A stretch of 64,000 nt of DNA from CAWJFP01 sp963842155 (GCA_963842155.1 CAWJFP010000035.1:124001-188000), one strand, 5' to 3'. Shown: positions 52,655-62,700, numbered from the stretch's first letter. Numbers and translations: made by a program. The notes: generated by a model not told the origin, from the sequence alone.

Positions 52655-54328
52655 TCATTCATAGCCGAGCGCGCGATGCGCGGCGGCTATCGTTTGGGCG
52701 GGGCTCGGGCGGCGGAGCCGCGCGGCGAGATGCATATCGGGGCGCAGCAGCGCGAGCAACTCCGGCTCGGCCTCGAGCTGACGCGCCAGCGCGCCTGTGG
52801 GGTCGCCGATCCTGCCGTGCCCTTCGCCACAAGCATGGAGCTCGACCGGCAGGCCGCTTGCTCGAAGTGCGGCGGCGAGATCACTTATTTCGTCCCATGG
52901 CGGAAAGGCGATGGCGATGAGCGTGGTTCCGGCGCGGAACAGATCGACGAGATGGCCGGCGCGCCCGTCCGGCAAGGCGATCGGGAGGTTCTGAACGGCT
53001 TGGCCGACTTGATCGCCGCCGGATGGGACGACGACGGGCGACTCCTTGTAATAAGTCGCGCGCGAGAGGCGCCCTGTATTCACTACGGCGCGGGCGAAGT
53101 CGTAATGGCGGGCCAGGCCCAGCACCGCCTTGCGGAGGAGTCGCTCCTGCTCCGACCAGGGCGAGAGGAAGCGGTCCGTGCGCTGCGTCAAGCGGATGTT
53201 CTCGACCGCCGCCGCGCGCCGCTCGATATTGTAGCTCTCGAGCAGCCGCTCCGGCGCCTTGCCTTGCAGCACGAGCGCCAGCTTCCACACCAGGTTCTCG
53301 GCGTCCTGGATGCCGCTATTGCCGCCGCGCGCGCCGAAGGGGCTCATCACATGAGCGGCGTCGCCGATGAAGAAGACGCGGCCGCAGCGGAAATCCGCCA
53401 GCAGCTGCGTGCGATAGGCGTAAGGCCCCACCCAGACCAGCTCGAACTCGACCTCCGGTCCGAGATGGCGGGCAAGCCGGTCGCGCACCACCTCGAGTCG
53501 GCTGATCGCCTCCGGGTCCGCATTGGGCGTCATCTGGAAATCGAGGCGCCAGACATCGTCGGCCATGAGATGCTGCCATACGGCGCGCCCGTCGTTCGCG
53601 CGCGCCTCGACCCAAGTCCAGCGCTCGACGGGCAGCGGCTTCTTGAAGCGCACGTCCGAGATGCACCAGCGGTCATGGCCGGCGAAAATATGGGGATCGA
53701 CGCCGAGGCTCGCGCGCACGGCGCTGTGGAGGCCCGAGGCGTCGATCACCCAATCGGCCGTCAGCTCGTAGCTTCCCGCCGGCGTCTCGACCGCGAGAAC
53801 CACGCCCTCCTCCGTCTGGCGCGCCCCGGTGACTTTCGATTTCCAGCGCAAATCGGTCCGGCCGAGCGCCACGATGCGGTCGACCAGGAACCATTCGACG
53901 TAGAATTGCTGGATATTGATGAAGGGCGGCTGGCGCGAGGCGGACTTGGCGGCGAAGTCGGCCGCGTAGATCACCTCCTCCTCGACCAAAGTGCGCGCGA
54001 CCGTCCAGGTGATGCCCTTCGCCTGCATCCGCTCATAGACGCCGAGGCGATCGAGGATCTCGAGACTCTTCTGGGCGTAGACGATGGCGCGGCTCGCGGC
54101 ACCCCGCACGCCGACGGTATCGTCCTCGTCGAGCAGCACCGCCTCGATGCCGCGGAGTGCTAAATCGCAGGCCGTCGTCAGGCCGCTCAGGCCGCCGCCG
54201 ACCACGACCACCGGATAGCGCCGCGCGGGCCTTCGTGCGCGCTCGGGCGCGAGCTCGGGCGGGAGCGCGAATTCATATCGCGGCAACGCATAGCCGCCGA
54301 GCTGTTCGAGCTGGTCCGGCGCGCTCAT
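52655..54328 (-). CDS. FAD-dependent monooxygenase (PheA/TfdB-like aromatic hydroxylase family)
   Basis: 557 residues. GxGxxG FAD motif VVVVGGGLSGLTTACDLAL, DG-type motif ADWVIDASGLHSAVR, and the second FAD motif GRVFFIGDAAHVMSPFGARGGNSGIQDAEN. The C-terminal thioredoxin-like domain (about 440-550) is that of phenol-hydroxylase type proteins. Likely NAD(P)H-dependent hydroxylation of an aromatic or similar compound. Transcribed with the DUF2783 gene; divergent from kdp. Confidence 0.9.
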   Translation of the reverse strand: MSAPDQLEQLGGYALPRYEFALPPELAPERARRPARRYPVVVVGGGLSGLTTACDLALRGIEAVLLDEDDTVGVRGAASRAIVYAQKSLEILDRLGVYERMQAKGITWTVARTLVEEEVIYAADFAAKSASRQPPFINIQQFYVEWFLVDRIVALGRTDLRWKSKVTGARQTEEGVVLAVETPAGSYELTADWVIDASGLHSAVRASLGVDPHIFAGHDRWCISDVRFKKPLPVERWTWVEARANDGRAVWQHLMADDVWRLDFQMTPNADPEAISRLEVVRDRLARHLGPEVEFELVWVGPYAYRTQLLADFRCGRVFFIGDAAHVMSPFGARGGNSGIQDAENLVWKLALVLQGKAPERLLESYNIERRAAAVENIRLTQRTDRFLSPWSEQERLLRKAVLGLARHYDFARAVVNTGRLSRATYYKESPVVVPSGGDQVGQAVQNLPIALPDGRAGHLVDLFRAGTTLIAIAFPPWDEISDLAAALRASGLPVELHACGEGHGRIGDPTGALARQLEAEPELLALLRPDMHLAARLRRPSPAQTIAAAHRALGYE

Positions 54329-54397
54329 GGCAAGACCAGATAGCAGGGCGCGGCGCGGGAATCCACGGCGCCGTCGACCGGTCGGCCCCCTCCCGTT

Positions 54398-54414
54398 TTT
54401 ATGCGGCCTTTATG
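54398..54414 (+). promoter_or_regulatory. putative KdpE-binding box
   Basis: TTTATG-CGGCC-TTTATG: two direct repeats spaced by five bases, an 11-base (one helical turn) period. This is the layout of the known E. coli kdp operator (TTTATA-N5-TTTACA). It lies 109 bases before the first small kdp ORF, inside the gap between the divergent monooxygenase gene and kdp. Confidence 0.55.
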
Positions 54415-54506
54415 CCGGGTAACCTTAATCCGTCTCGAATTTTTATCGGCGCGGGTCGCAATCTCCGCCGGTCGCGCTCGACGCGGCGAAGAAATACGAG
54501 GCGCCG

Positions 54507-54590
54507 ATGTTGGATGTCATCATGCTCGCGCTGGGCTTCGGCTCCTGCGCGCTCCTCCTCGGCTACGTCGTGCTCTGCGACAGGCTGTGA
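54507..54590 (+). CDS. 27-residue membrane peptide leading the kdp operon
   Basis: Starts MLDVIMLALGFGSCALLLGY and ends VLCDRL: one hydrophobic helix with a charged C-terminus. It sits seven bases before kdpF. Peptides of this pattern before kdpF recur in alphaproteobacteria. By size and position it may be an extra small subunit or stabiliser of the Kdp complex; not experimentally defined to my knowledge. Confidence 0.65.
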   Translation: MLDVIMLALGFGSCALLLGYVVLCDRL

Positions 54591-54597
54591 GGGAGCG

Positions 54598-54687
54598 ATG
54601 CTGTTCGATTTCATCCTGGGTGGCGGGGTGAGCCTGTTCATCCTCGCCTATCTCGTCTTTGCGCTGGTGCGTCCCGAACGTTTCTGA
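54598..54687 (+). CDS. kdpF: K(+)-transporting ATPase subunit F
   Basis: 29 residues, single helix FILGGGVSLFILAYLVFALV followed by RPERF. Matches KdpF, the small lipid-like stabiliser of the KdpFABC complex. Twenty-four bases before kdpA; GGGAG precedes its ATG. Confidence 0.9.
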   Translation: MLFDFILGGGVSLFILAYLVFALVRPERF

Positions 54688-54711
54688 GGACGACGGCTGC
54701 CGGAGCCTGCC

Positions 54712-56439
54712 ATGACTGCGAACGGTCTGATCCAGATCGCGATCTATTTCGCGATCATCATCGCGCTGACCAAGCCGCTCGGCGGCTACATGACGCGCGT
54801 CTTCGCGGGCGAGCGTACTTTTCTGTCGCCGATCCTTCAGCCGGTCGAGGCGCTGTTCTACCGCCTGGCCGGGATCGATGCGAAGTCCGAGCAGCACTGG
54901 ATGACCTACGGCTTCGGCCTGCTGCTGTTCAATTTCGCGGGCTTCCTCCTGCTTTATCTGCTGCAGCGCATTCAGGCCTCGCTGCCCTTCAACCCGCAGG
55001 CCATGGCGAACGTGGCGCCCGATCTCTCCTTCAACACGGCGATCAGCTTCATCACCAACACCAACTGGCAGAATTATGGCGGCGAGAGCTCGCTCTCCTA
55101 TCTCGTCCAGATGGCCGGCCTGACGGTGCAGAATTTCGCCTCGGCCGCGACCGGGATCGCCATCGCCATCGCGCTCATCCGCGGCTTTTCGCGCCGCTCG
55201 GCCAAGGGTATCGGCAATTTCTGGGCCGATCTCGTGCGCGGCACCCTCTATGTCCTGCTGCCGATCGCGATCGTCGCGGCCTTGCTGCTGATCTGGCAAG
55301 GCATGCCGCAAAACCTCGGCGCCTATGTCGAGGCGACGACGCTCGAGGGCGGCAAGCAGGTGATCGCGCAAGGCCCGGTCGCCTCGCAGATGGCGATCAA
55401 GATGCTGGGCACCAACGGCGGCGGCTTCTTCAACGCCAACGCCGCGCATCCCTACGAGAACCCGACGGCGCTCGCCAATCTCATCCAGATGATCCTGATG
55501 ATCTCGATCGGCGCGTCGCTCACCAACGTCTTCGGCCGCATGGTGGGCAATCAGATGCAGGGCTGGGCGCTCTTCGGCGCCATGGCGGTGCTCTCGATCG
55601 CGGGCGTGCTGATCCTTTACGGCGCCGAGGCCGCGGGCAATCCCAATTTTACGACCATGGGGATCGACCAGGCGGCGGGGCCGCTTCAGGCCGGCGGCAA
55701 CATGGAAGGCAAGGAGGTGCGCTTCGGCATCGCCAATACCGCCCTCTTCGCGACCTTGACGACGGACGCCTCCTGCGGGGCGGTCAACGCCATGCATGAC
55801 AGCTTCACGCCCTTGGGCGGCATGATCCCGATGCTCAATATCGAGCTCGGCGAGGTCATCTTCGGCGGCGTGGGCTCGGGCCTCTACGGCATGCTGGTCT
55901 TCGCCATCGTGACCTTGTTCATCGCCGGCCTCATGGTCGGGCGGACGCCGGAATATGTCGGCAAGAAGCTCGAAGCGCGCGAGATCAAGATGACGATGCT
56001 CGCCTTTCTCGTGCTGCCTTTCTCGATCCTCGGCTTCACCGGGCTGGCGACCGCGCTGCCCGCGGGCCTCGCCGGCATCTCGAACAACGGGCCGCACGGC
56101 TTCTCCGAGATCCTCTATGCCTTCAGCTCGACCACGGGAAACAACGGCAGCGCCTTCGCCGGGCTCAACGGCAACACGCTCTTCTACAACGTCACGCTCT
56201 CCTTCGCGATGCTGATCGGCCGCTTCGTGATGGCCGTGCCGCTGCTCGCGGTCGCGGGCTCGCTCGCGCAGAAGAAGATCGTGCCGCCCTCCGCCGGGAC
56301 CTTCCCGACCGACAACGGGCTGTTCGTCGCTCTCCTCGTCGGCGTCATCCTCATCACCGTGGGCCTGACTTATTTCGCCGCACTCTCGCTGGGGCCCGGT
56401 GTCGAGCAGATGCTGATGGGTGCGGGCAAGCTGTTTTGA
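54712..56439 (+). CDS. kdpA: K(+)-transporting ATPase subunit A
   Basis: 575 residues, ten-helix channel-like subunit of the superfamily of K+ transporters. Four selectivity-loop regions are visible (SFITNTNWQNYGGES; LGTNGGGFFNANAAHPYENPT; LTTDASCGAVNAMHDSF; SSTTGNNGSAFAGLNGN). Binds and admits K+ for the P-type complex in the inner membrane. Intact, usual length. Confidence 0.97.
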   Translation: MTANGLIQIAIYFAIIIALTKPLGGYMTRVFAGERTFLSPILQPVEALFYRLAGIDAKSEQHWMTYGFGLLLFNFAGFLLLYLLQRIQASLPFNPQAMANVAPDLSFNTAISFITNTNWQNYGGESSLSYLVQMAGLTVQNFASAATGIAIAIALIRGFSRRSAKGIGNFWADLVRGTLYVLLPIAIVAALLLIWQGMPQNLGAYVEATTLEGGKQVIAQGPVASQMAIKMLGTNGGGFFNANAAHPYENPTALANLIQMILMISIGASLTNVFGRMVGNQMQGWALFGAMAVLSIAGVLILYGAEAAGNPNFTTMGIDQAAGPLQAGGNMEGKEVRFGIANTALFATLTTDASCGAVNAMHDSFTPLGGMIPMLNIELGEVIFGGVGSGLYGMLVFAIVTLFIAGLMVGRTPEYVGKKLEAREIKMTMLAFLVLPFSILGFTGLATALPAGLAGISNNGPHGFSEILYAFSSTTGNNGSAFAGLNGNTLFYNVTLSFAMLIGRFVMAVPLLAVAGSLAQKKIVPPSAGTFPTDNGLFVALLVGVILITVGLTYFAALSLGPGVEQMLMGAGKLF

Positions 56440-56449
56440 AGGTAAGGCC

Positions 56450-58555
56450 ATGAACAACAAATCCACGGCAGCGCACGCCGAGCACGGCAAGCATCGCGCG
56501 GGCGGGGCCGCCGGCTTGGACCGCGACATCATCCTGGCCGCGATCATCAACTCCTTCCGCAAGCTCGATCCGCGGACGCTCGTCAAGAACCCCATCATCT
56601 TCGTGACCGAGGTGGTGGCGGCGCTCACGACCGTGATGCTGGCGCGCGACCTCGTCACCGGCGGCGGCCACATGCTCTTCAGCGTCCAGATCATCGCCTG
56701 GCTGTGGTTCACCGTGCTGTTCGCCAATTTCGCCGAGGCGGTGGCCGAGGGCCGCGGCAAGGCGCAAGCCGAGGCGCTGCGCCGCACGCGGACCGAGACC
56801 GTGGCGAAGAAGCTGCGCGCGAACGCGAGCCGCGTGCCGTTCCCGCGCGACTACGACAACGTCTCCGCCCTCAAGCTCAAGCAAGACGACATCGTGCTGG
56901 TCGAGGCCGGCGACTATGTCCCGAGCGACGGCGATGTAGTCGAGGGCGTGGCCTCGGTCGACGAATCGGCGATCACCGGCGAATCGGCGCCCGTCATCCG
57001 CGAGAGCGGCGGCGACCGCTCCGCCGTCACCGGCGGCACGCGCGTGCTGTCCGACTGGATCGTCGTGCGCATCACCGCGGCCGCGGGCTCCACCTTCCTC
57101 GACCGCATGATCGCGCTGGTCGAGGGCGCGGTGCGCCAGAAGACGCCAAACGAGATCGCGCTCAACATCCTGCTCGCCGGCATGACCATCATCTTCGTCT
57201 TCGCCGTGGTGACGATCCCGAGCTTCGCGGCTTATGCCGGCGGCAGCATCAGCGTCATCGTCCTCGTGGCGCTCTTCGTCTGTCTGATTCCGACCACGAT
57301 CGGCGGGCTCCTGTCGGCGATCGGCATCGCCGGCATGGACCGGCTGGTGAAGTTCAACGTGCTCGCCATGTCGGGCCGCGCCGTCGAGGCGGCGGGCGAC
57401 GTCGACACGCTCCTGCTGGACAAGACCGGCACCATCACCCTCGGCAACCGCCAGGCGACCGAGCTCTTCGCGCTCCCGGGCGTGAGCGAGGCCGAACTCG
57501 CCGACGCGGCGCAGCTCGCCTCCTTCAGCGACGAGACCCCCGAGGGCCGCTCGATCATCGTGCTGGTCAAGGAGAAATACGGCCTGCGCGGGCGCGAGAT
57601 GGCGCCGCTCAACGCGCGCTTCGTGAAATTCTCTGCCCAGACGCGCATGAGCGGCATCGACCTCGAAGGCTCCTCGATCAGGAAGGGCGCGGTCGACGCG
57701 GTGGTGGCGCATGTCGCGCGCGTCGCCGGCGCGGCGCCCGTGCCTCGCGAGCTCGGCCAGATCACCGACCGCATCGCGCGCGCGGGCGGCACGCCGCTCG
57801 CCGTGGCCAAGGACGCGCGCATCCTCGGCGTCATTCATTTGAAGGACATCGTCAAAGGCGGCATCCGCGAGCGCTTCGACGAGCTCCGCCGCATGGGTCT
57901 GCGCACGGTGATGATCACCGGCGACAACCCGCTCACCGCCGCCGCCATCGCGGCCGAGGCGGGGGTCGACGATTTCCTCGCGCAAGCGACGCCCGAGGAG
58001 AAGCTCAAGCTCATCCGCGACGAGCAGGGCAAGGGCAAGCTCGTCGCCATGTGCGGCGACGGCACCAACGACGCGCCCGCCCTCGCCCAGGCCGACGTCG
58101 GCGTCGCCATGCAGACGGGCACCCAGGCCGCGCGCGAGGCGGGCAACATGGTGGATCTGGATTCCGATCCCACCAAGCTCATCGAGATCGTGATGATCGG
58201 CAAGCAGATGCTGATCACGCGCGGCGCCCTCACCACCTTCTCGATCGCCAACGACGTAGCGAAATATTTCGCCATCATCCCGGCCATGTTCGCGGCCTTC
58301 TACCCGAGCCTCAATATTCTCAACATCATGGGGCTCCGCACGCCCGAGAGCGCCATCCTCTCCGCCGTCATCTTCAACGCCGTCATCATCATCGCGCTCG
58401 TCCCGCTGGCCCTGCGCGGGGTGAAATACCGCCCGACGAGCGCTTACCGCCTCTTGAGCCGCAATCTGCTGATCTACGGCGTGGGCGGCGTCATCATTCC
58501 CTTCGTCGGCATCAAGGCGATCGACGTCCTCGTCGCCGCCTTGGGACTCGCCTGA
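56450..58555 (+). CDS. kdpB: K(+)-transporting ATPase subunit B (P-type ATPase)
   Basis: 701 residues from ATG 56450. TGES-type loop SAITGESAPVIRESGG, phosphorylation motif LLLDKTGTITLGNR with Asp324, hinge MITGDNPLTAAAIA and MCGDGTNDAPALAQADVGVAM. Provides ATP hydrolysis for high-affinity K+ uptake. Follows kdpA by ten bases. Confidence 0.97.
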   Translation: MNNKSTAAHAEHGKHRAGGAAGLDRDIILAAIINSFRKLDPRTLVKNPIIFVTEVVAALTTVMLARDLVTGGGHMLFSVQIIAWLWFTVLFANFAEAVAEGRGKAQAEALRRTRTETVAKKLRANASRVPFPRDYDNVSALKLKQDDIVLVEAGDYVPSDGDVVEGVASVDESAITGESAPVIRESGGDRSAVTGGTRVLSDWIVVRITAAAGSTFLDRMIALVEGAVRQKTPNEIALNILLAGMTIIFVFAVVTIPSFAAYAGGSISVIVLVALFVCLIPTTIGGLLSAIGIAGMDRLVKFNVLAMSGRAVEAAGDVDTLLLDKTGTITLGNRQATELFALPGVSEAELADAAQLASFSDETPEGRSIIVLVKEKYGLRGREMAPLNARFVKFSAQTRMSGIDLEGSSIRKGAVDAVVAHVARVAGAAPVPRELGQITDRIARAGGTPLAVAKDARILGVIHLKDIVKGGIRERFDELRRMGLRTVMITGDNPLTAAAIAAEAGVDDFLAQATPEEKLKLIRDEQGKGKLVAMCGDGTNDAPALAQADVGVAMQTGTQAAREAGNMVDLDSDPTKLIEIVMIGKQMLITRGALTTFSIANDVAKYFAIIPAMFAAFYPSLNILNIMGLRTPESAILSAVIFNAVIIIALVPLALRGVKYRPTSAYRLLSRNLLIYGVGGVIIPFVGIKAIDVLVAALGLA

Positions 58556-58567
58556 GGAGCATCCGAG

Positions 58568-59170
58568 ATGTCCACGCAGCTGCGCCCGGCGCTCGTTCTC
58601 ATCGTCCTGTTCACGCTGTTGACCGGGCTGGTCTACCCGCTCGCGATGACGGGGATCGCCGGTCTCGTCTTTCCCTGGCAGGCCCAGGGCAGCCTCGTCG
58701 AGCGGGACGGCAAGGTCGTGGGCTCGGCCCTCATCGGGCAGAACTTCGCGTCCGAAAAGTATTTCCATGGCCGTCCCTCGGCTACGACCGATACCGACGC
58801 GCAGGGCAAGACGATCGATGCGCCCTATAACGCGCAGAACTCGAGCGGCTCGAACCTCGGCCCCACCTCGAAGGCGCTGATGGACAGGATCAAGGCCGAT
58901 GCCGACAAGCTCCATGCGCAAAGCCCGGCGCCGATCCCGGTCGATCTCGTGACCAGCTCGGGCAGCGGCCTCGACCCCGACATCACCCCCGCGGCGGCCA
59001 ATTTCCAGCTCCCGCGCGTCGCCAAGGCGCGCGGCCTGGCGGAATCCGAGCTCGCCGCGCTCGTCGCCGCGCAAACCCAGCCGCGCCTGCTCGGCATCTT
59101 CGGCGAGCCGCGGGTGAACGTGCTGAAGCTCAACCTGGCGCTCGACGCCCTGGCGGCGAAGGGGAAGTAG
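58568..59170 (+). CDS. kdpC: K(+)-transporting ATPase subunit C
   Basis: 200 residues. One N-terminal membrane helix (ALVLIVLFTLLTGLVYPLAM), then GSALIGQNFASEKYFHGRPSAT and SGSGLDPDITPAAANFQLPRVA, the conserved periplasmic part. Completes KdpFABC. The 96 bases between it and kdpD hold no gene. Confidence 0.97.
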   Translation: MSTQLRPALVLIVLFTLLTGLVYPLAMTGIAGLVFPWQAQGSLVERDGKVVGSALIGQNFASEKYFHGRPSATTDTDAQGKTIDAPYNAQNSSGSNLGPTSKALMDRIKADADKLHAQSPAPIPVDLVTSSGSGLDPDITPAAANFQLPRVAKARGLAESELAALVAAQTQPRLLGIFGEPRVNVLKLNLALDALAAKGK

Positions 59171-59266
59171 CACCTTCCCTGCTCGCAGCTGCCTTGCCGT
59201 TCGCTCGCCGCTCGACCCCGCAATGGGTCGAAGGCTATATAATGGGCTCGCCCTGCGTCCCCCGGC

Positions 59267-61993
59267 ATGAGGCGAGGCATGAGCCCTTCCGAGAATGACG
59301 ATCGCCACCAGCGGCCCTCGCCCGAGGCGTTGTTGGCGGCCGCCGGCGAGGAAGGCCGAGGCAAGCTCAAGCTCTTCCTGGGTGCGGCGCCCGGCGTGGG
59401 CAAGACCTACGAGATGCTGACTTCGGCCGAGGCGCGCAAGGCCGATGGATGGGATGTCGTCGTGGGCGTGGTGGAGACCCACAACCGGGTCGAGACCGAG
59501 CGCCTCTGCCGCGACTTCGAGATCGTCCCGCGTCGGCGCATCGAGTACAAGGGCCGCATCCTCGAGGAGATGGATCTCGACGCGTTGCTCGCGCGCCGGC
59601 CGCGCTTGGCGCTCGTCGACGAGCTTGCCCACACCAACGCGCCGGGTAGCCGCCATCCCAAGCGCTACCAGGATGTCGAGGAGCTGCTCGCCGCCGGCAT
59701 CGACGTTTTCACCACGCTCAACATCCAGCATGTCGAGAGCCTCAACGACGTGGTCGCCAAGATCACCCGCATCCGCGTGCGCGAGACCGTGCCCGACGCC
59801 ATCATCGAGCGGGCCGACGAGATCGAGGTGGTGGACATCACGCCCGAGGAGCTGATCCAGCGCCTGCACGAGGGCAAGGTCTATGTGCGCGACCAGGCGC
59901 AGCGTGCGCTCAAGCATTACTTCTCGCCCGGCAACCTGACCGCCTTGCGCGAGTTGGCACTCCGCCGCACCGCCGAGCGCGTCGACGAGCAGATGGTAAA
60001 CTACATGCGCGCCCACGCCATCAGCGGCCCTTGGGCCGCGGGCGAGCGCATCCTCGTCGCCGTGAACGAGAGCCCGGGCGCCGCCGGCCTGGTGCGCTAC
60101 GGGCGCCGCACGGCCGACCGGCTCAAGGCCTCCTGGCTGGCGCTCCATGTCGAGACGCCGCGCGACCAGCATCTCTCGGAGGTCGAGCGCGACCGCATCG
60201 CCGACACTCTCCGCCTCGCCGAGCGGCTCGGCGCCCAGGCCGTCACCGTCCCCGGCCAGCGCGTCGCCGACGACCTGCTGGCCTATGCGCGCGACAACAA
60301 CGTCACGCAGATCGTGCTCGGCAAGCCGAACCGTCCGCGCCGGCTCGATTGGCTGCGCGGCACGGTGCTCAAGGAATTCGTGCGCAAGGCCGGACCCATC
60401 GACCTCCATATCGTCGCGGGCGAGGGCAAGGAGCTGCCGGCCAAGACGGTGCGCGCGCGCGACGCGGGGGAGCCCTTCGAGCCCATGCCCTACATTGTGG
60501 CAGCACTCATGGTGGCGCTCGCCACGGCAGTGGGCTGGGTCATCCAGCAGCATGTCGTGCTGCCCAACATTTCGCTCGTCTTCCTCGCCGCCATCCTCTT
60601 CAGCGCCATCAATCACGGCCTCGGCCCCTCGCTCTTCGCCTCCTTCATCTGCATTCTCGCCTACAATTTCTTCTTCATCCCGCCGCTCTATACCTTCACG
60701 ATCGGCGATCCCTCGAACCTGCTTGCGCTGGTGTTCTTCACCGCGGTCGCCGTGCTGACCAGCAACCTCACCGCGCGCATCCGCCGCCAGGCGGTGATCG
60801 CGCGCCACCAGGTCAAGACGACCGCCGAGCTCAATGCCTTCAGCCGCAAGCTCGCCGGCATCGGCAGTCTCGACGACCTGCTTTGGGCGGGCAGCTTCCA
60901 GATCGCCTCCATGCTCAAGCTGCGCGTCATCTTCCTCATGCCCGAGGCCGACCGGATGGCGGTGGTGGCGGGCTATCCGCCCGACGACGTGGCCGACGAG
61001 GCCGACCTCGCGGCCGCGCGCTGGTGCTGGGACCACAAGGCCTCGGCGGGGCGCGGCTCCGACACGCTGCCCGGCGCCAAGCGCCTGTTCCTTCCCTTGC
61101 GCACGCAGACGGGGCTCGTCGGCGTGGTGGGGCTCGACCGCGAGGCGGACGGCCCGCTGATGACGCCCGACGAGCGGCGGCTCCTGGACGGGCTGCTCGA
61201 TCAGATCGCCGTGTCGATCGAGCGTATCCAGCTGGTGGACGATCTCGACGAGGTGCGCGTGCAGGCGGAGACCGAGCGCATGCGTTCGGCGCTGCTGACC
61301 TCGATCTCGCATGACCTGCGAACGCCGCTCTCCTCCATCCTCGGCTCCATCACCAGCCTGCGCCGGTCCGGCACGCGTTTCGAGGCGGCGGCCGAGGAGG
61401 AGCTCAAGGCGACGATCGAGGACGAGGCCGAGCGGCTCAACCGCTTCGTCGGCAATCTGCTCGACATGACGCGGCTCGAATCCGGCGCGCTCAAGGTCAG
61501 GGCCGACAAGGTCGATCTCGCGGAGGTGGTAGAGACGGCGCTGCGCCGCGCCGGGCGGGTGCTCGGGCGGCGACGGGTCGAGCTGGTCTTCGCCTCCAAT
61601 CTCCCGCTGCTCGCGCTCGACGCCGTGCTTTTCGAGCAGGTGCTGTTCAACCTGCTCGACAACGCGGCCAAGCATACGCCCGAGGATTCGCTGATCCGCA
61701 TCGCCGCGGCGACCGAGCGCGATCAGGTACGCATCCAGGTGATCGACGAGGGCAGCGGCATCCCGCCCGAGCATCTCGAGGCCATCTTCGACAAGTTCCA
61801 CCGCGTCAAGTCCGGCGATCAGCGCCCTGCCGGCACCGGCCTCGGCCTCGCCGTCTGCCGCGGCTTTATCGAGGCCTTCGGCGGGCGCATCACCGCCGCC
61901 AACCGCACCGACCGTTCGGGCGCCGTCTTCACGCTCCTGTTGCCCGCGGCGCTCAGCGAGGCCCGGCCGGCGGAGCCGGCGCTGCCCCGGTGA
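59267..61993 (+). CDS. kdpD: K+-responsive sensor histidine kinase
   Basis: 908 residues; a second ATG at 59279 would remove four. N-terminal KdpD domain with Walker A GAAPGVGKTYEML and LVDELAHTNAPGSRHPKR, a universal-stress-like domain (about 255-380), four membrane helices (about 405-505), a GAF-like region, HisKA with SISHDLRTPLSSILGS and HATPase_c (NLLDNAAKHTPEDS, DEGSGIPPEH, GTGLGLAVCRGFI). Full-length, unlike truncated cyanobacterial forms. GTGA overlap with kdpE. Confidence 0.97.
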   Translation: MRRGMSPSENDDRHQRPSPEALLAAAGEEGRGKLKLFLGAAPGVGKTYEMLTSAEARKADGWDVVVGVVETHNRVETERLCRDFEIVPRRRIEYKGRILEEMDLDALLARRPRLALVDELAHTNAPGSRHPKRYQDVEELLAAGIDVFTTLNIQHVESLNDVVAKITRIRVRETVPDAIIERADEIEVVDITPEELIQRLHEGKVYVRDQAQRALKHYFSPGNLTALRELALRRTAERVDEQMVNYMRAHAISGPWAAGERILVAVNESPGAAGLVRYGRRTADRLKASWLALHVETPRDQHLSEVERDRIADTLRLAERLGAQAVTVPGQRVADDLLAYARDNNVTQIVLGKPNRPRRLDWLRGTVLKEFVRKAGPIDLHIVAGEGKELPAKTVRARDAGEPFEPMPYIVAALMVALATAVGWVIQQHVVLPNISLVFLAAILFSAINHGLGPSLFASFICILAYNFFFIPPLYTFTIGDPSNLLALVFFTAVAVLTSNLTARIRRQAVIARHQVKTTAELNAFSRKLAGIGSLDDLLWAGSFQIASMLKLRVIFLMPEADRMAVVAGYPPDDVADEADLAAARWCWDHKASAGRGSDTLPGAKRLFLPLRTQTGLVGVVGLDREADGPLMTPDERRLLDGLLDQIAVSIERIQLVDDLDEVRVQAETERMRSALLTSISHDLRTPLSSILGSITSLRRSGTRFEAAAEEELKATIEDEAERLNRFVGNLLDMTRLESGALKVRADKVDLAEVVETALRRAGRVLGRRRVELVFASNLPLLALDAVLFEQVLFNLLDNAAKHTPEDSLIRIAAATERDQVRIQVIDEGSGIPPEHLEAIFDKFHRVKSGDQRPAGTGLGLAVCRGFIEAFGGRITAANRTDRSGAVFTLLLPAALSEARPAEPALPR

Positions 61994-62682
61994 GCGATCT
62001 CGGCCATATCCTCGTCATCGACGACGAGGCGGCGATGCGGCGCTTCCTGCGCGCGAGCCTGGGTGCCGAGGGCTATCGCGTCTCCGAGGCGGCGAGCGGG
62101 GCGGAGGGGCTGGCGGCGGCGGCCAAGGAGGCGCCCGATCTGGTCGTGCTCGATCTTGGGCTGCCCGACATGGATGGGCTCGAGGTTCTCGCCGAATTGC
62201 GCCGCACCTCGCTCGTGCCCGTCATCGTGCTGTCGGTCCGCAGCGACGAGCGCGGCAAGGTGAAGGCGCTCGACCTCGGCGCCGACGACTACGTCATCAA
62301 GCCCTTCGGCATGGACGAGCTCCTGGCCCGCCTGCGCGCGGCGCTGCGCCACCGGCTGCAGCGCCAGGGCGAGGCGCCGCTCTATCGCTCGGGCGAGCTC
62401 GCGGTCGATTTGGTGCGGCGGATGGTCACGCTCAAGGGCGCCGAGGTGAAGCTATCGGCGCGCGAATACGACCTGCTGCGGCTTCTCGTGCTGCATGCCG
62501 GCAAGGTGCTCACCCACGGCTTTATCCTGCGCGAGGTCTGGGGGCCGGCCCATACCGAGGATGTGCAGTATCTGCGCGTCTATGTCCGCCATCTACGCGA
62601 GAAGCTCGAGGCTGACCCGACGCGGCCGACTTTTCTTTCGACCGAGACCGGCGTGGGCTACAGGTTCAAGGCGGCGGATTGA
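61990..62682 (+). CDS. kdpE: KDP operon response regulator
   Basis: 230 residues, OmpR/PhoB type. Receiver: VIDDEAAMRRFLR, phospho-Asp in VVLDLGLPDMDGLEVL, DYVIKPFGMDEL. C-terminal winged helix: VKLSAREYDLLRLLVLHAGKVLTHGF, DVQYLRVYVRHLREKLE, TGVGYRF. GTG start overlapping the kdpD stop. Likely binds the TTTATG-N5-TTTATG box at 54398. Confidence 0.97.
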   Translation: MSDLGHILVIDDEAAMRRFLRASLGAEGYRVSEAASGAEGLAAAAKEAPDLVVLDLGLPDMDGLEVLAELRRTSLVPVIVLSVRSDERGKVKALDLGADDYVIKPFGMDELLARLRAALRHRLQRQGEAPLYRSGELAVDLVRRMVTLKGAEVKLSAREYDLLRLLVLHAGKVLTHGFILREVWGPAHTEDVQYLRVYVRHLREKLEADPTRPTFLSTETGVGYRFKAAD

Positions 62683-62700
62683 AGGAAGGAGGCGCTGAGC

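Noticed and set aside
56354..61801. 1815-codon open frame antisense to kdpB, kdpC and kdpD
   Set aside because: It runs exactly opposite three well-supported kdp genes, is full of Arg/Asp/Glu/His low-complexity typical of antisense GC-rich codons, and shows no recognisable domain.
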